Part shown: positions 41,309 to 50,514 of the stretch, in pieces
Layout: every line of letters begins with the position of its first letter
Numbering within the stretch: the first letter of the stretch is position 1
Origin: Paenibacillus dokdonensis
GTDB lineage: Bacteria; Bacillota; Bacilli; Paenibacillales; Paenibacillaceae
Direction of reading: 5' to 3'
Length of the DNA stretch: 64,000 nt
NCBI RefSeq assembly: GCF_004916975.1
Contig: NZ_STGQ01000001.1
Location: 2,093,929-2,157,928 of the forward strand
Notes under the pieces: model-generated
The model's input: the letters and a program-made list of their open reading frames with translations, nothing else
Database searches by the model: none
Told to the model about the DNA's origin: nothing
Position numbers and translations under genes: made by a program

Positions 41309-43108
41309 ATGAAGCTTTCAACACTTCGAAGATGGTTTTCGCCCCAAACTACCATGCAGGGAAAAATGTTTATCGCATTCGGTCTGATCACTTTTTTGTC
41401 CATCGTCTCCGTTACCGGGATCGTCTATGTGAACATGCGCGATACGATCAAGCATAACGCGGTTACTTCTGTATCGGACAGTATTCGCCAGGCGGACGAA
41501 TCCCTCAATATTATGCTGGAGGAGATCGATCGGTTAAACACGGTTGTCGTGACCAACAAAAATACAGTTATCGATACAATCATGAGCCCGAACGAGGAGA
41601 TCAGCTATGAATGGTTTCAGGAACAAAAGCGAATCACTGAATTTTTATCGGTTCTGATCAACTATAAACCTTACATTTCCCGGGTTGCCGTTGTCGGTCT
41701 GAACGGGAAAGTATTCTTTACAGGTGGTCCTTGGATGGACAGGACCGTCCTGGGGACACCCATGCTCAATTACATGCTGCAAAACGGATCACGACATGCT
41801 TATTTTAAGCCGGAAGGAGCGGCGGATGCCATTACCGTGGGGCGTGAAATCCGTTATAACCGCGAGACAGTGGGCATTGTCATGGTCGATTTGGACTACG
41901 AATTCATAAAAAAAACGTATGGTGTAAAACCGACTGCAGATAGCTTGCTGTATGTTCTTGATGAGCAAAATGGATATGTCTATCAATCCGAGTCGGCACC
42001 ATCCTCATTTGCGCCATCCCTGGAAAAGGTTGTCGAAATCAAACGGAAACTTGCGGGGCAGGGCGATGTAATGGAACAAAAAATCAATGGAAGATCATAC
42101 ATCGTCGTCAGCCGTCTATCCGAATATACAGGCTGGAGCACACTGGCACTGATCCCGCTTGACTCTCTGCTCAGCGAGTCCACCCGTATCCGCAATTTGA
42201 TGGCCGAGGTAGCGATCATCGTCTTCATCATCATTCTGATTGGCTCCCACCAGGTCTCATCCCGTACAACCCTAAATATCCGCAGGCTTAGATCCATGAT
42301 GATGCAGGTTAAGGATGGTAATTTATCATTCCCTAAAACGGAGATCAAAACGAAGGATGAAATCGGTCAGCTATATCGTGTTTTTGTTAGCATGGTTGAT
42401 GAATTGAAGCGGCTGATGGAAGGAATACGTAATAGCGAGAAGAAGAAACGCGAGGCGGAGCTGACGGCGCTGCAGGCCCAAATTCGTCCGCATTTTCTAT
42501 ATAATTCGCTGAATACGATCAAATATTTGGCTAAATTGAATGGTGTGCCTAATATTGAAGAAGTTTCCGGCTCGCTAATCGAGCTTATGAGGGGGTTACT
42601 GGGGAACTCCAATGAATTTCTAACGCTCCAAGAGGAACTTGATTATGTGTTCAGCTATGTTTCCATCGTGAAATACAAGTATATGGAGCCGATTCAGGTG
42701 CATACGCAGATCGAAGACGAATCGCTGCTCGGTTGCAAGGTGCTGAAGCTCATGCTGCAGCCCCTCGTGGAGAATGCCATTATGCACGGGATCGGGCCGT
42801 CCGAGAATGGCGGGCAAGTGTTGATACGGGTATATGCGGAGGATCAGGACGTACTCATCGAAGTCATCGACAACGGTAAAGGCATGGAGCAGGAGCAGAT
42901 GGACGCGCTGCTAGGAAGCTTGGACCGGGAAGACGCCGCTTCGCGTTTCAGCAGCATGGGCATCCGCAACGCGCATGAACGGATCGTCAGGATGTTTGGC
43001 GAACCATATGGTTTAAGCTTGCACAGCGAGCCGGGTTTGTACACGAAGGTTGAGATCCGGTTTCCGAAAATACATCATGCGGAGACATCCGCTCAAGAGG
43101 TGGTCTAG
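41309..43108 (+). CDS. YesM-type sensor histidine kinase
   Basis: 599-residue membrane kinase. First transmembrane helix at about 20-45, a large extracellular Cache-like sensor region to about 295, a second helix at about 297-315, HAMP, then the YesM/LytS-type His_kinase domain with phospho-acceptor His395 (QAQIRPHFLYNSLNTI) and HATPase (LVENAIMHGIGP, DNGKGM, SSMGIRNAHERI). GAGGAG places the start at ATG 41309. The regulator follows after two bases. Typically such pairs sense extracellular oligosaccharides and control adjacent LplA/B/C transporters. Confidence 0.92.
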   Translation: MKLSTLRRWFSPQTTMQGKMFIAFGLITFLSIVSVTGIVYVNMRDTIKHNAVTSVSDSIRQADESLNIMLEEIDRLNTVVVTNKNTVIDTIMSPNEEISYEWFQEQKRITEFLSVLINYKPYISRVAVVGLNGKVFFTGGPWMDRTVLGTPMLNYMLQNGSRHAYFKPEGAADAITVGREIRYNRETVGIVMVDLDYEFIKKTYGVKPTADSLLYVLDEQNGYVYQSESAPSSFAPSLEKVVEIKRKLAGQGDVMEQKINGRSYIVVSRLSEYTGWSTLALIPLDSLLSESTRIRNLMAEVAIIVFIIILIGSHQVSSRTTLNIRRLRSMMMQVKDGNLSFPKTEIKTKDEIGQLYRVFVSMVDELKRLMEGIRNSEKKKREAELTALQAQIRPHFLYNSLNTIKYLAKLNGVPNIEEVSGSLIELMRGLLGNSNEFLTLQEELDYVFSYVSIVKYKYMEPIQVHTQIEDESLLGCKVLKLMLQPLVENAIMHGIGPSENGGQVLIRVYAEDQDVLIEVIDNGKGMEQEQMDALLGSLDREDAASRFSSMGIRNAHERIVRMFGEPYGLSLHSEPGLYTKVEIRFPKIHHAETSAQEVV

Positions 43109-43110
43109 CC

Positions 43111-44799
43111 ATGTTCAAGGTTCTTTTGATCGATGATGAGCCGTTGATCAGTAACGTAATCCGAACGTTGTTCGACTGGAAAAAACATGGATTCGAGTTC
43201 GTCGGCGAAGCCTACAGTGGAGAAGCGGCATTAAAGATGATGGAGGATTCGCTGCCTCATATTGCCATCATCGACGTCAATATGCCGGAAATGAACGGCG
43301 TTGAGCTTCAAGGCATCATCCGGACACGGCATCCGTCCGTTAAGACGATCATGCTGAGCAGCTACGACGATTACGATTACGTTCGCGAATGCATGCGGAA
43401 CGGGGCGATTGATTATTTGCTCAAGCATCGACTGGATGAGGCGCTGCTTTTGAACGTATTGAACAAGGCAGTGTTGGACCTGCAGCAGGAAAACCAGGTG
43501 AAGGAAGGGCAGCTGGCGAGCAAGAAAATGGCCGATACGCTGAGGCCCGTATTCATTCGGGAACATATTGCTGACCTCGTGAGAGGCAGGGAAGATGAAG
43601 ACTCCATGGTGGCTGAATCAAGCCTGTTGGAAGGCTTGTATCCGGAAGCGGTCCGATTTGTTGCGGCAGCCGTTCAGATTAACCCTTTTCTGCTGCTTAC
43701 CGCGTCCTACAGCGACATGCAAACAAACCGGTTGGTGCAGCAGGTGGTAGATTTGATGCAGCAAAGCTTGGGCGATATTCATGAACGAACGGCCGCCTAC
43801 GTGGAGAACGGACGGCTGGTCGTCGTGTTCGCATTCAAGGAACGCAGCGAGAATGCCGCTACCGGCGAGGCGCGGCGATGGATGGCCAGGGTTCATCATT
43901 CCCTTGAGCTGATGTTAAATCTGAAATCATCGTATGCGATCGGACACCCGTGCGCCGGTTTGGCGCAGTTAGGTGACAGCTACGCGTCGGCCGTGAAAGC
44001 TCTCGATGCTTCACCATACGCGGCCACGAAAGACGTGCACGATTCGAACGGGATTCAAGTGCAGCGGCCGGGTCGGGAAACGTCCTCTTCGCAGCAGCTG
44101 CATATGGCTCCGACCATCGAGGATCAGAAGGAATTGATCCTTGCGATCGAAAGCTTGGACCAGGGAAGGATGCATCGCCTGATCGCCTCGGTATTCGCAG
44201 CCGTCCGTCATCTGCCGTATCATGCGCCTGCGGTGCAGATGGCGGCAAGCGAACTTCTGCACACGGCTGACAAGGCATTAAGGAAATCCATGCCGCTGGA
44301 TTCGGTGGAAGCCGCCATGAAGGAACTCCCGCCGCGAGGAGATTTGGGCAGGATCGGTAGCATCGGAGAATTGGAGCAGTGGCTGCAAGCCTACTTCGAT
44401 CTGATGCTTCGATGGCTTAAACAGCAGCGGGTAACGGGCAATTACTCCCGTCATGTATCCCAGGCGATTCATTTAGTATTGGAGCGTTACCAGGGCTATA
44501 TCACGTTGGAGCTCGCGGCTGGCGCTATCGGGTTGAATCCTTCCTACTTAAGCCGGCTATTCAAGGAGGAAACCGAGCTCACCTTCTCGGAATACGTGAA
44601 TAAGGTCCGCATCGACGCGGGACGCAAACTTTTGGAAAGCGGACAGTATTCGGTCAAGCAAATCAGCAGCCAGGTGGGATTTTCGACCTATAATTATTTC
44701 TTCAAGGTGTTCAAGGAACGCATTGGCATGACGCCTCAAGCTTATTTGAACAGCCTCCGTACAGGTGAGAAATCCGAAACCGTAAAATATGTGGAGTAA
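43111..44799 (+). CDS. YesN-type response regulator (receiver + AraC)
   Basis: 562 residues. Receiver domain 1-120 with acidic pair Asp8/Asp9, phospho-acceptor Asp55 (IAIIDVNMPEMNG), MLSSYDDYDYV switch region and Lys105. A central YesN-type region follows, and AraC helix-turn-helices occupy the last 100 residues (YITLELAAGAIGLNPSYLSR; VKQISSQVGFSTYNYFFKVF). Cognate to the preceding kinase. Likely activates the importer promoter at 44818. Confidence 0.92.
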   Translation: MFKVLLIDDEPLISNVIRTLFDWKKHGFEFVGEAYSGEAALKMMEDSLPHIAIIDVNMPEMNGVELQGIIRTRHPSVKTIMLSSYDDYDYVRECMRNGAIDYLLKHRLDEALLLNVLNKAVLDLQQENQVKEGQLASKKMADTLRPVFIREHIADLVRGREDEDSMVAESSLLEGLYPEAVRFVAAAVQINPFLLLTASYSDMQTNRLVQQVVDLMQQSLGDIHERTAAYVENGRLVVVFAFKERSENAATGEARRWMARVHHSLELMLNLKSSYAIGHPCAGLAQLGDSYASAVKALDASPYAATKDVHDSNGIQVQRPGRETSSSQQLHMAPTIEDQKELILAIESLDQGRMHRLIASVFAAVRHLPYHAPAVQMAASELLHTADKALRKSMPLDSVEAAMKELPPRGDLGRIGSIGELEQWLQAYFDLMLRWLKQQRVTGNYSRHVSQAIHLVLERYQGYITLELAAGAIGLNPSYLSRLFKEETELTFSEYVNKVRIDAGRKLLESGQYSVKQISSQVGFSTYNYFFKVFKERIGMTPQAYLNSLRTGEKSETVKYVE

Positions 44800-44817
44800 A
44801 TAGTCATATTATTAGAA

Positions 44818-44874
44818 TTTGCTGCCACGCCAGGTGAACTATAATACTCTCATGCACCATGGGAAACGCTTACA
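44818..44874 (+). promoter_or_regulatory. Promoter and cre-like site of the sugar importer operon
   Basis: TTTGCT (44818-44823), 16 bases, consensus TATAAT (44840-44845), with the start near 44852. GGGAAACGCTTACA at 44861-44874 matches the CcpA consensus except for the first base, and lies just downstream of the start, where CcpA acts as a block. The same first-base deviation occurs in the site at 41243. Confidence 0.6.
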
Positions 44875-44911
44875 ACGGTTCCTAACTACATATAAACGGA
44901 GGTCATGATTC

Positions 44912-46501
44912 ATGTCCAAACATTGGGCTAGAGGTGCGCTGAGCACAGCGCTTATCTCGGCATTACTACTCGCGGGGTGCGGTTCCAATAGCGAAAAAGG
45001 AGCCGAAACCAAAAACACGGAGGGCTCATCTGAAACAACTGTCAACGCAACCGGATTTCCGCTGACGAAAGATGCTATTACTCTGAAGATGTTCACACGG
45101 ATTGCTCCCGTCAACGGCGCGTTCAAGGACATGCCTGTTTTCCAGGATTACGAGAAAATGAGCAACGTCCATGTGGAATTCACCGAAGCGCCTACAGACG
45201 GCTTTCAGGAAAAGAAAAATCTTCTGTTCGCATCCAATGAGCTGCCTGACGCTTTTTACCGGTCGGGGATTTCGCAGCTGGAAGCAACCCGCTACGGTGC
45301 GGCCGGCCAATTGATACCTCTGGAAGATTTGGTCGACAAATATGCTCCGAACCTCAAGAGCCTGATGGAGAAATATCCAGAGATCCGCTCGGGTATCACA
45401 ACACCGGAGGGCCATATTTATGCGATTCCGGGCATTGTGACCCTGGACGCCGCCCGTACGGACAAAAAATGGATCAACCAGGCATGGCTCAAGAAACTGA
45501 ATTTGGACATACCGGAGACGACAGATGATTTGTACAACGTGCTGGTTGCCTTCCGCGACAAGGACCCGAACGGGAACGGCAAAAAAGACGAGCTGCCGAT
45601 GACCGCACGGGCTCCGGTTCCGGGTCAAGGATTGCCAATCGTCAACATGATGAGCGGTTCGTTCGGCCTCGATCAGCAGCTGGGCTACAACATCAATCTC
45701 GTGAACGACAAGGTCGAAATCTGGATGGGTAATGATCGGAACAAAGAAATGCTCCAGTATTTGAACAAGCTTTACAAGGAAAAACTGCTAGATCCCGATA
45801 TGTTCTCGCAGAAGGAAGCGGACTACCTGGCGAAACAGTCATCCGGCAATACGGGCTTTTTCTTTGACCAGACCAATAATGTGTTCCTTGAGATCCAGGA
45901 TCAATATACGGGCATAGCACCGTTCAAGGGCCCGCATGGCGACCAGATGCAAAGCCAGGGCGCACCAATCGCCCGGGATTTCGGAGCTTTCGCCATCACC
46001 TCAGCAAACAAGAATCCGGAACTCACGATGCGCTGGATCGATTACTTCTACAGCGACGAAGGCTCTACGATGCTTCGCTTCGGCAGGGAAGGCGAGAACT
46101 ACGAAATGAAGGACGGCATTCCTTATTACACGAAAGCTTTTCTCGCAACGGGCGATCAAGGCAAAATCACGCCGTACGCAGGCGGAGGAGCTCCTCATAT
46201 TATCAGCGATAAAGTGGCCTCCTTCATCAATCCTCCGCAGGTCCAGGAAGCGCAGGACAAGCTGACGCCGTTCATGCCGAAGATTCGCTACGCTTCCCCG
46301 ATGTTCGATGAGAATACCGCTCAGGAAGTCAACATCCTTCGGAATGATATCGACAAATATTATGAAGAGCAGAGCACGAAATTCATCGCAGGAGCCCTCA
46401 GCTTCGATAAGTGGGACGAATTCCAATCCACGCTTAAAAAGATGAAGATCGACACGCTGCAGGACCTGTATCAGCAAGCCTACGACAAGATGAAAAAATA
46501 A
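44912..46501 (+). CDS. lplA: Sugar ABC transporter substrate-binding lipoprotein (LplA-like)
   Basis: 529-residue extracellular solute-binding lipoprotein. Lipobox LLAGC with Cys23. The mature protein begins with a Ser/Thr/Glu-rich linker; the family pattern ITLKMFTRIAPVNGAFKDMP and RDFGAFAITSANKNPELTMR fits LplA/YtcQ-type proteins for oligosaccharides. Ribosome binding site CGGAGGTC. It is first in the operon, with two permeases and two glycosidases after it. No ATPase gene is present; such systems share MsmX-type ATPases. Confidence 0.92.
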   Translation: MSKHWARGALSTALISALLLAGCGSNSEKGAETKNTEGSSETTVNATGFPLTKDAITLKMFTRIAPVNGAFKDMPVFQDYEKMSNVHVEFTEAPTDGFQEKKNLLFASNELPDAFYRSGISQLEATRYGAAGQLIPLEDLVDKYAPNLKSLMEKYPEIRSGITTPEGHIYAIPGIVTLDAARTDKKWINQAWLKKLNLDIPETTDDLYNVLVAFRDKDPNGNGKKDELPMTARAPVPGQGLPIVNMMSGSFGLDQQLGYNINLVNDKVEIWMGNDRNKEMLQYLNKLYKEKLLDPDMFSQKEADYLAKQSSGNTGFFFDQTNNVFLEIQDQYTGIAPFKGPHGDQMQSQGAPIARDFGAFAITSANKNPELTMRWIDYFYSDEGSTMLRFGREGENYEMKDGIPYYTKAFLATGDQGKITPYAGGGAPHIISDKVASFINPPQVQEAQDKLTPFMPKIRYASPMFDENTAQEVNILRNDIDKYYEEQSTKFIAGALSFDKWDEFQSTLKKMKIDTLQDLYQQAYDKMKK

Positions 46502-46544
46502 TGGACATCATACGATTTCACGCATTCGTTAGGAGTAGATGCTT

Positions 46545-47507
46545 ATGAAGAGTGCTCAAGTCCGCGCAAATGCTGCGCTGTCCCGGAAAATTCCGGGGCA
46601 GCGGGGCCGCGTGTGGAGACAAATGGTAAAACGGTCAGATCTGTATCTTATGCTGCTGCTGCCCATCGCCTGGTATTTGATTTTTCATTACGGGCCGATG
46701 TACGGACTGCAAATTGCCTTCAAAAACTTTAATCCGGCCAAGGGTATCATCGGTAGCAGTTGGATCGGTTTCGACCATTTCGTACGTTTTTTTGAGTCAT
46801 TTTATTTCTGGAGGCTGCTCTGGAACACATTATCGATTAATCTGTTCTCGCTGCTCATCGCATTCCCGATTTCGATCCTGCTTGCACTGATTGTCAACGA
46901 AATTCGCAGTAAGACCTTCAGCAAAGTACTGCAAAACATTACGTTTATACCGCATTTTATTTCCGTCGTCGTCATCGTCGGCATTCTGAATGTTTTCCTG
47001 TCTCCTACTACGGGACCGATCAATTCGCTAATTGAAGCTCTCGGCGGTTCGCCGATCCGTTTTCTGGAGGAAGCCGGTTGGTTCAAGACCATTTTCATCG
47101 GCTCGAATATATGGCAAAACATGGGGTGGCAATCCATTATCTATATCGCAGCACTCAGCGGAGTGAATCCGCAGCTATATGAAGCCGCCAAGATGGACGG
47201 AGCTTCCAGGCTGCGTCGCGTGTGGCATATTTCCCTACCGGGCATCGTACCTGTCATCGTCATTATGCTCATCCTGGATATTGGACATTTCATGGACATC
47301 GGTTTCGAGAAAATCCTGCTCATGCAAAATAATTTGAATATTGAATCAAGTGACGTGATTTCCACGTTCGTGTACACAACCGGTATTCTCAAAGGCGAAT
47401 ACAGCTATACGGCGGCAATCGGACTGTTTAATTCGGCTATCAATCTGGTACTGCTGCTGCTTGTCAACCGATTCGCACGCAAAGTATCGGAGACCAGCTT
47501 ATGGTAA
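46545..47507 (+). CDS. lplB: Sugar ABC permease, LplB-like
   Basis: About 320 residues with six transmembrane helices. A polar N-terminal stretch precedes the first helix (LYLMLLLPIAWYLIFHYGPM), and the coupling EAA loop is YEAAKMDGASRLRRVWHISL. AGGAG at 46531-46535 favours ATG 46545 over ATG 46539. Pairs with the next permease to form the channel for the substrate-binding protein encoded before it. Confidence 0.92.
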   Translation: MKSAQVRANAALSRKIPGQRGRVWRQMVKRSDLYLMLLLPIAWYLIFHYGPMYGLQIAFKNFNPAKGIIGSSWIGFDHFVRFFESFYFWRLLWNTLSINLFSLLIAFPISILLALIVNEIRSKTFSKVLQNITFIPHFISVVVIVGILNVFLSPTTGPINSLIEALGGSPIRFLEEAGWFKTIFIGSNIWQNMGWQSIIYIAALSGVNPQLYEAAKMDGASRLRRVWHISLPGIVPVIVIMLILDIGHFMDIGFEKILLMQNNLNIESSDVISTFVYTTGILKGEYSYTAAIGLFNSAINLVLLLLVNRFARKVSETSLW

Positions 47508-47522
47508 AGGAGGAAAATGAGC

Positions 47523-48416
47523 ATGTCTAATCAAGCTTCCATAAGCCGATCGTCGGATGAAAAGATATTCGACGCAGTAATATATACCATTGCTACACTC
47601 ATCATTCTGATTGTGTTATATCCGCTCATTTTCGTGGTCAGCGCTTCATTCAGTGATCCGGCGAAAGTATTGAACGGAGAAGTATGGCTACTGCCTAAAA
47701 ACATATCCTTTGCTGCTTATACCAACATTCTGCATAATGGTAAAATATGGAACGGTTATACCAACACGATCATATATACGGTGGTGGGTACGATCGTCAA
47801 TATCATCATGACCGTGTTAGCGGCGTATCCGCTGTCAAGACCGGATCTGCCCGGGCGCAAGGTACTCATGGTGATCATAACGCTGACCATGTTTTTCGGA
47901 GGCGGACTCATACCTTCGTATCTGCTCGTCAAAAATTTGGGACTGCTCGATACGATGTGGGCTTTGATCATTCCTGGGGCAATTGCGACATATAATTTGA
48001 TCGTGATGCGGACTTATTTTCAAACCAGCATACCATGGGAACTGCAGGAAGCTGCCCATATCGACGGTTGTTCCAACTGGCGGCTGCTGCTTAACATTAT
48101 CCTGCCTTTGTCCAAGCCAATCCTGGCTGTAATGGTTTTGTTTTATGCCGTTGGGCATTGGAACTCTTACTTTAATTCCTTGATCTACATCCGTAATGAA
48201 GCACGGTATCCCCTTCAACTGGTGCTGAGAGAAATATTGCTGATCAGCCAGAGTGAAGCGGTCGACGCGAACGTCGGTCTGGAGAATAAAGTGCTGCTTG
48301 CGGAAAGTATCAAATATGCAGTCATCATGATCTCCAGCCTGCCTATATTGATTATGTATCCTTTTGTGCAGCGGCATTTTGTTAAGGGTGTCATGATCGG
48401 GTCTATCAAAGGCTAG
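47523..48416 (+). CDS. lplC: Sugar ABC permease, LplC/YtcP-like
   Basis: 297 residues, six transmembrane helices, EAA loop LQEAAHIDGCSNWRLLLNII and the characteristic TMFFGGGLIPSYLLVKNLGL segment of LplC/YtcP permeases. AAGGAGG at 47507-47513 lies nine bases before ATG 47523 and only three before ATG 47517. Starts 15 bases after lplB. Confidence 0.92.
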   Translation: MSNQASISRSSDEKIFDAVIYTIATLIILIVLYPLIFVVSASFSDPAKVLNGEVWLLPKNISFAAYTNILHNGKIWNGYTNTIIYTVVGTIVNIIMTVLAAYPLSRPDLPGRKVLMVIITLTMFFGGGLIPSYLLVKNLGLLDTMWALIIPGAIATYNLIVMRTYFQTSIPWELQEAAHIDGCSNWRLLLNIILPLSKPILAVMVLFYAVGHWNSYFNSLIYIRNEARYPLQLVLREILLISQSEAVDANVGLENKVLLAESIKYAVIMISSLPILIMYPFVQRHFVKGVMIGSIKG

Positions 48417-48480
48417 CACACATTCATAGTAGTCTCGTATGAAATAACGACATTTATCATCCTACTAACGGAGGTTTATT

Positions 48481-50514
48481 GTGCAAACAAACGCGAAAAT
48501 TACAATCGACAGCAGCCGAACCAGCGGGCATACCATTAACCCTTACCTTTTTGGGCATTTCGTAGAAGACATCCGGGATCATATGGAAGCGATGCTTGCA
48601 TATCCAATAAGGGACATGGATTTCGAGAGCGAAGCGAACGCGGCGAAAGCGATCTCCGGCAGCTGGGTTTCATTTACGAACGGCAGAAATACGCAATATG
48701 CGCTGGAAGCGCCTGCTCCGAGACATTCGGGACGCGCCCAGCGCATTACCATCCTGAGCGATGATGAGGCCTATGCGGGTATTACGCAAAAGGTGGCGCT
48801 AAAAGGACCGGTAGATTATACGGTCAAACTTGTCGCTCGGGCCGCCATCGAGCTCCGCTATCTGTTCGTGGATGCGGTAGATCGGCGTACGGAGGAGCTT
48901 CTGGGCCATGCCCGTATCGAGTTAAACAGCCATAACTGGCAGGAATACGAAGCAAGCTTGTCCATCTCCCGTGCATGTTCCGACGCGGAATTCCGGGTTT
49001 ATATTCCGGCAGATCACCCCAGATGGATCGATCATGTATCCACCGGCATGCTTTGGCTTGATCACGTGTCTTTGCTCCCTGCAGACAGCATCGGCATGGT
49101 GAAGCGTGAGGTTGTGGACATGGCCCGGGATCTTAACGCGGGAATGATGAGACTCGCGGGAAATTACATCAGCGCCTACCATTGGGAACATGGTATAGGT
49201 CCGGTTCTTGAGAGACCCGTTATGTACAACGAAGCTTGGGGAGGGTGGACCAGCAAATATTTCGGCACGGACGAATTTATCCGGTTTTGCCGGGAGCTGA
49301 AGGTGGAGCCGCTGATTTGCGTCAACGACGGATCCGGTACACCGGAAGAAGCTGCCGGGTGGGTAGAATACTGCAACGGCAGCATCGACACCCCGATGGG
49401 AGCATTGCGGGCGGCGAATGGTTATCCCGAGCCGTACAATGTCCGGTACTGGGAGATCGGTAACGAAGTGTGGGGTCAATGGCAGGTGGGTACTTGCTCC
49501 GCAGACCAGTTCGCCGAACGCTGCAAGTCATTCTCGCAGGCGATGAAGACGGCAGATTCCTCGATCAAGCTTTTGGCCTGCGGACATACAGATCCGGAAT
49601 GGAATAAGCCGGTGCTCGATCTGGCTGGAGAACATATCGATTATTTGACGATGCATTTATATCACGGTTTCAATCGTTTCGGAATGAACCGGGAAACGCC
49701 TGCAGATGAACGTTATAAAGCAATCGTCTCTTTTCCCGAGTGGACCCGTGGCGATATCGGGCAGACGGTGGAGCTTATCCATGCGAATCTGAAGCACAGC
49801 CATGTGAAGCTGGCCATTACCGAATACAACACCATGTACTACCCGAATACGAACCGAAAAGGGCTGCCGGACGAACATACATTGGGTGCGGCGGTCGCCA
49901 ATGCAGCCAACCTGAACGAAATGCTTCGTTCCAGCGATATGGTACATATCGGCAGCTTCTCTGATCTGGTGAACGGCTGGCTCGGAGGATGCATACGCGT
50001 AGGCGACTATTATGCCGATCAATATTGCGGCAAAGAATCCGGCTGGAGCGGGCTTCCACTCAATGTATACGGTACTCCGACTTATGAAGTATTAAAGCTC
50101 TACGCTAATCGGGATATCCGGCGAATCCTTCCTGTCGATACGGTGTGCGGCTCCTTCTCCGTAAAGTCAGCGAAGCAGACGAGAATCGATCTTGAAGCAC
50201 TTCCGGATCTGGACATTACGGCCTGCACAAATGAGGACGGGAGCGTCATCATCTTGTTTATCGTGAACCGCAGTCTGCAGGAGGTGAAGGCTGAGCTTGA
50301 CTTACTCTCATTAGATTCTACCGACGATACTCTCTTGTATGAGATTACGGGGGATTCCTACGAAGCTGTCAATACCGTTTTCGAACCTGATCGAATCGCC
50401 TGTACCTCCCGTTCGGTTCCCGTTTCCGCATGGCAGCAAGGCTACCCGTTACGACCAACATCCGTTTATGCGGTCGAAATCAAAGCACAACATAAGTCAG
50501 GAGGCACAGCATGA
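48481..50514 (+). CDS. abfA: GH51 alpha-L-arabinofuranosidase
   Basis: 677-residue glycosidase that removes alpha-L-arabinofuranosyl groups. The N-terminal carbohydrate-binding-like part (about 90-190) precedes the catalytic barrel. The acid/base is Glu329 in YWEIGNEVWGQW and the nucleophile Glu448 in AITEYNTMYY. GTG start after AACGGAGG. There is no signal peptide, so it acts inside the cell on imported oligosaccharides. It overlaps the next gene by four bases. Confidence 0.9.
   Translation: MQTNAKITIDSSRTSGHTINPYLFGHFVEDIRDHMEAMLAYPIRDMDFESEANAAKAISGSWVSFTNGRNTQYALEAPAPRHSGRAQRITILSDDEAYAGITQKVALKGPVDYTVKLVARAAIELRYLFVDAVDRRTEELLGHARIELNSHNWQEYEASLSISRACSDAEFRVYIPADHPRWIDHVSTGMLWLDHVSLLPADSIGMVKREVVDMARDLNAGMMRLAGNYISAYHWEHGIGPVLERPVMYNEAWGGWTSKYFGTDEFIRFCRELKVEPLICVNDGSGTPEEAAGWVEYCNGSIDTPMGALRAANGYPEPYNVRYWEIGNEVWGQWQVGTCSADQFAERCKSFSQAMKTADSSIKLLACGHTDPEWNKPVLDLAGEHIDYLTMHLYHGFNRFGMNRETPADERYKAIVSFPEWTRGDIGQTVELIHANLKHSHVKLAITEYNTMYYPNTNRKGLPDEHTLGAAVANAANLNEMLRSSDMVHIGSFSDLVNGWLGGCIRVGDYYADQYCGKESGWSGLPLNVYGTPTYEVLKLYANRDIRRILPVDTVCGSFSVKSAKQTRIDLEALPDLDITACTNEDGSVIILFIVNRSLQEVKAELDLLSLDSTDDTLLYEITGDSYEAVNTVFEPDRIACTSRSVPVSAWQQGYPLRPTSVYAVEIKAQHKSGGTA

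Noticed and set aside
45026..45628. 200-residue minus-strand frame inside the substrate-binding protein gene
   Set aside because: Antisense shadow of a lipoprotein gene with clear lipobox and family motifs.
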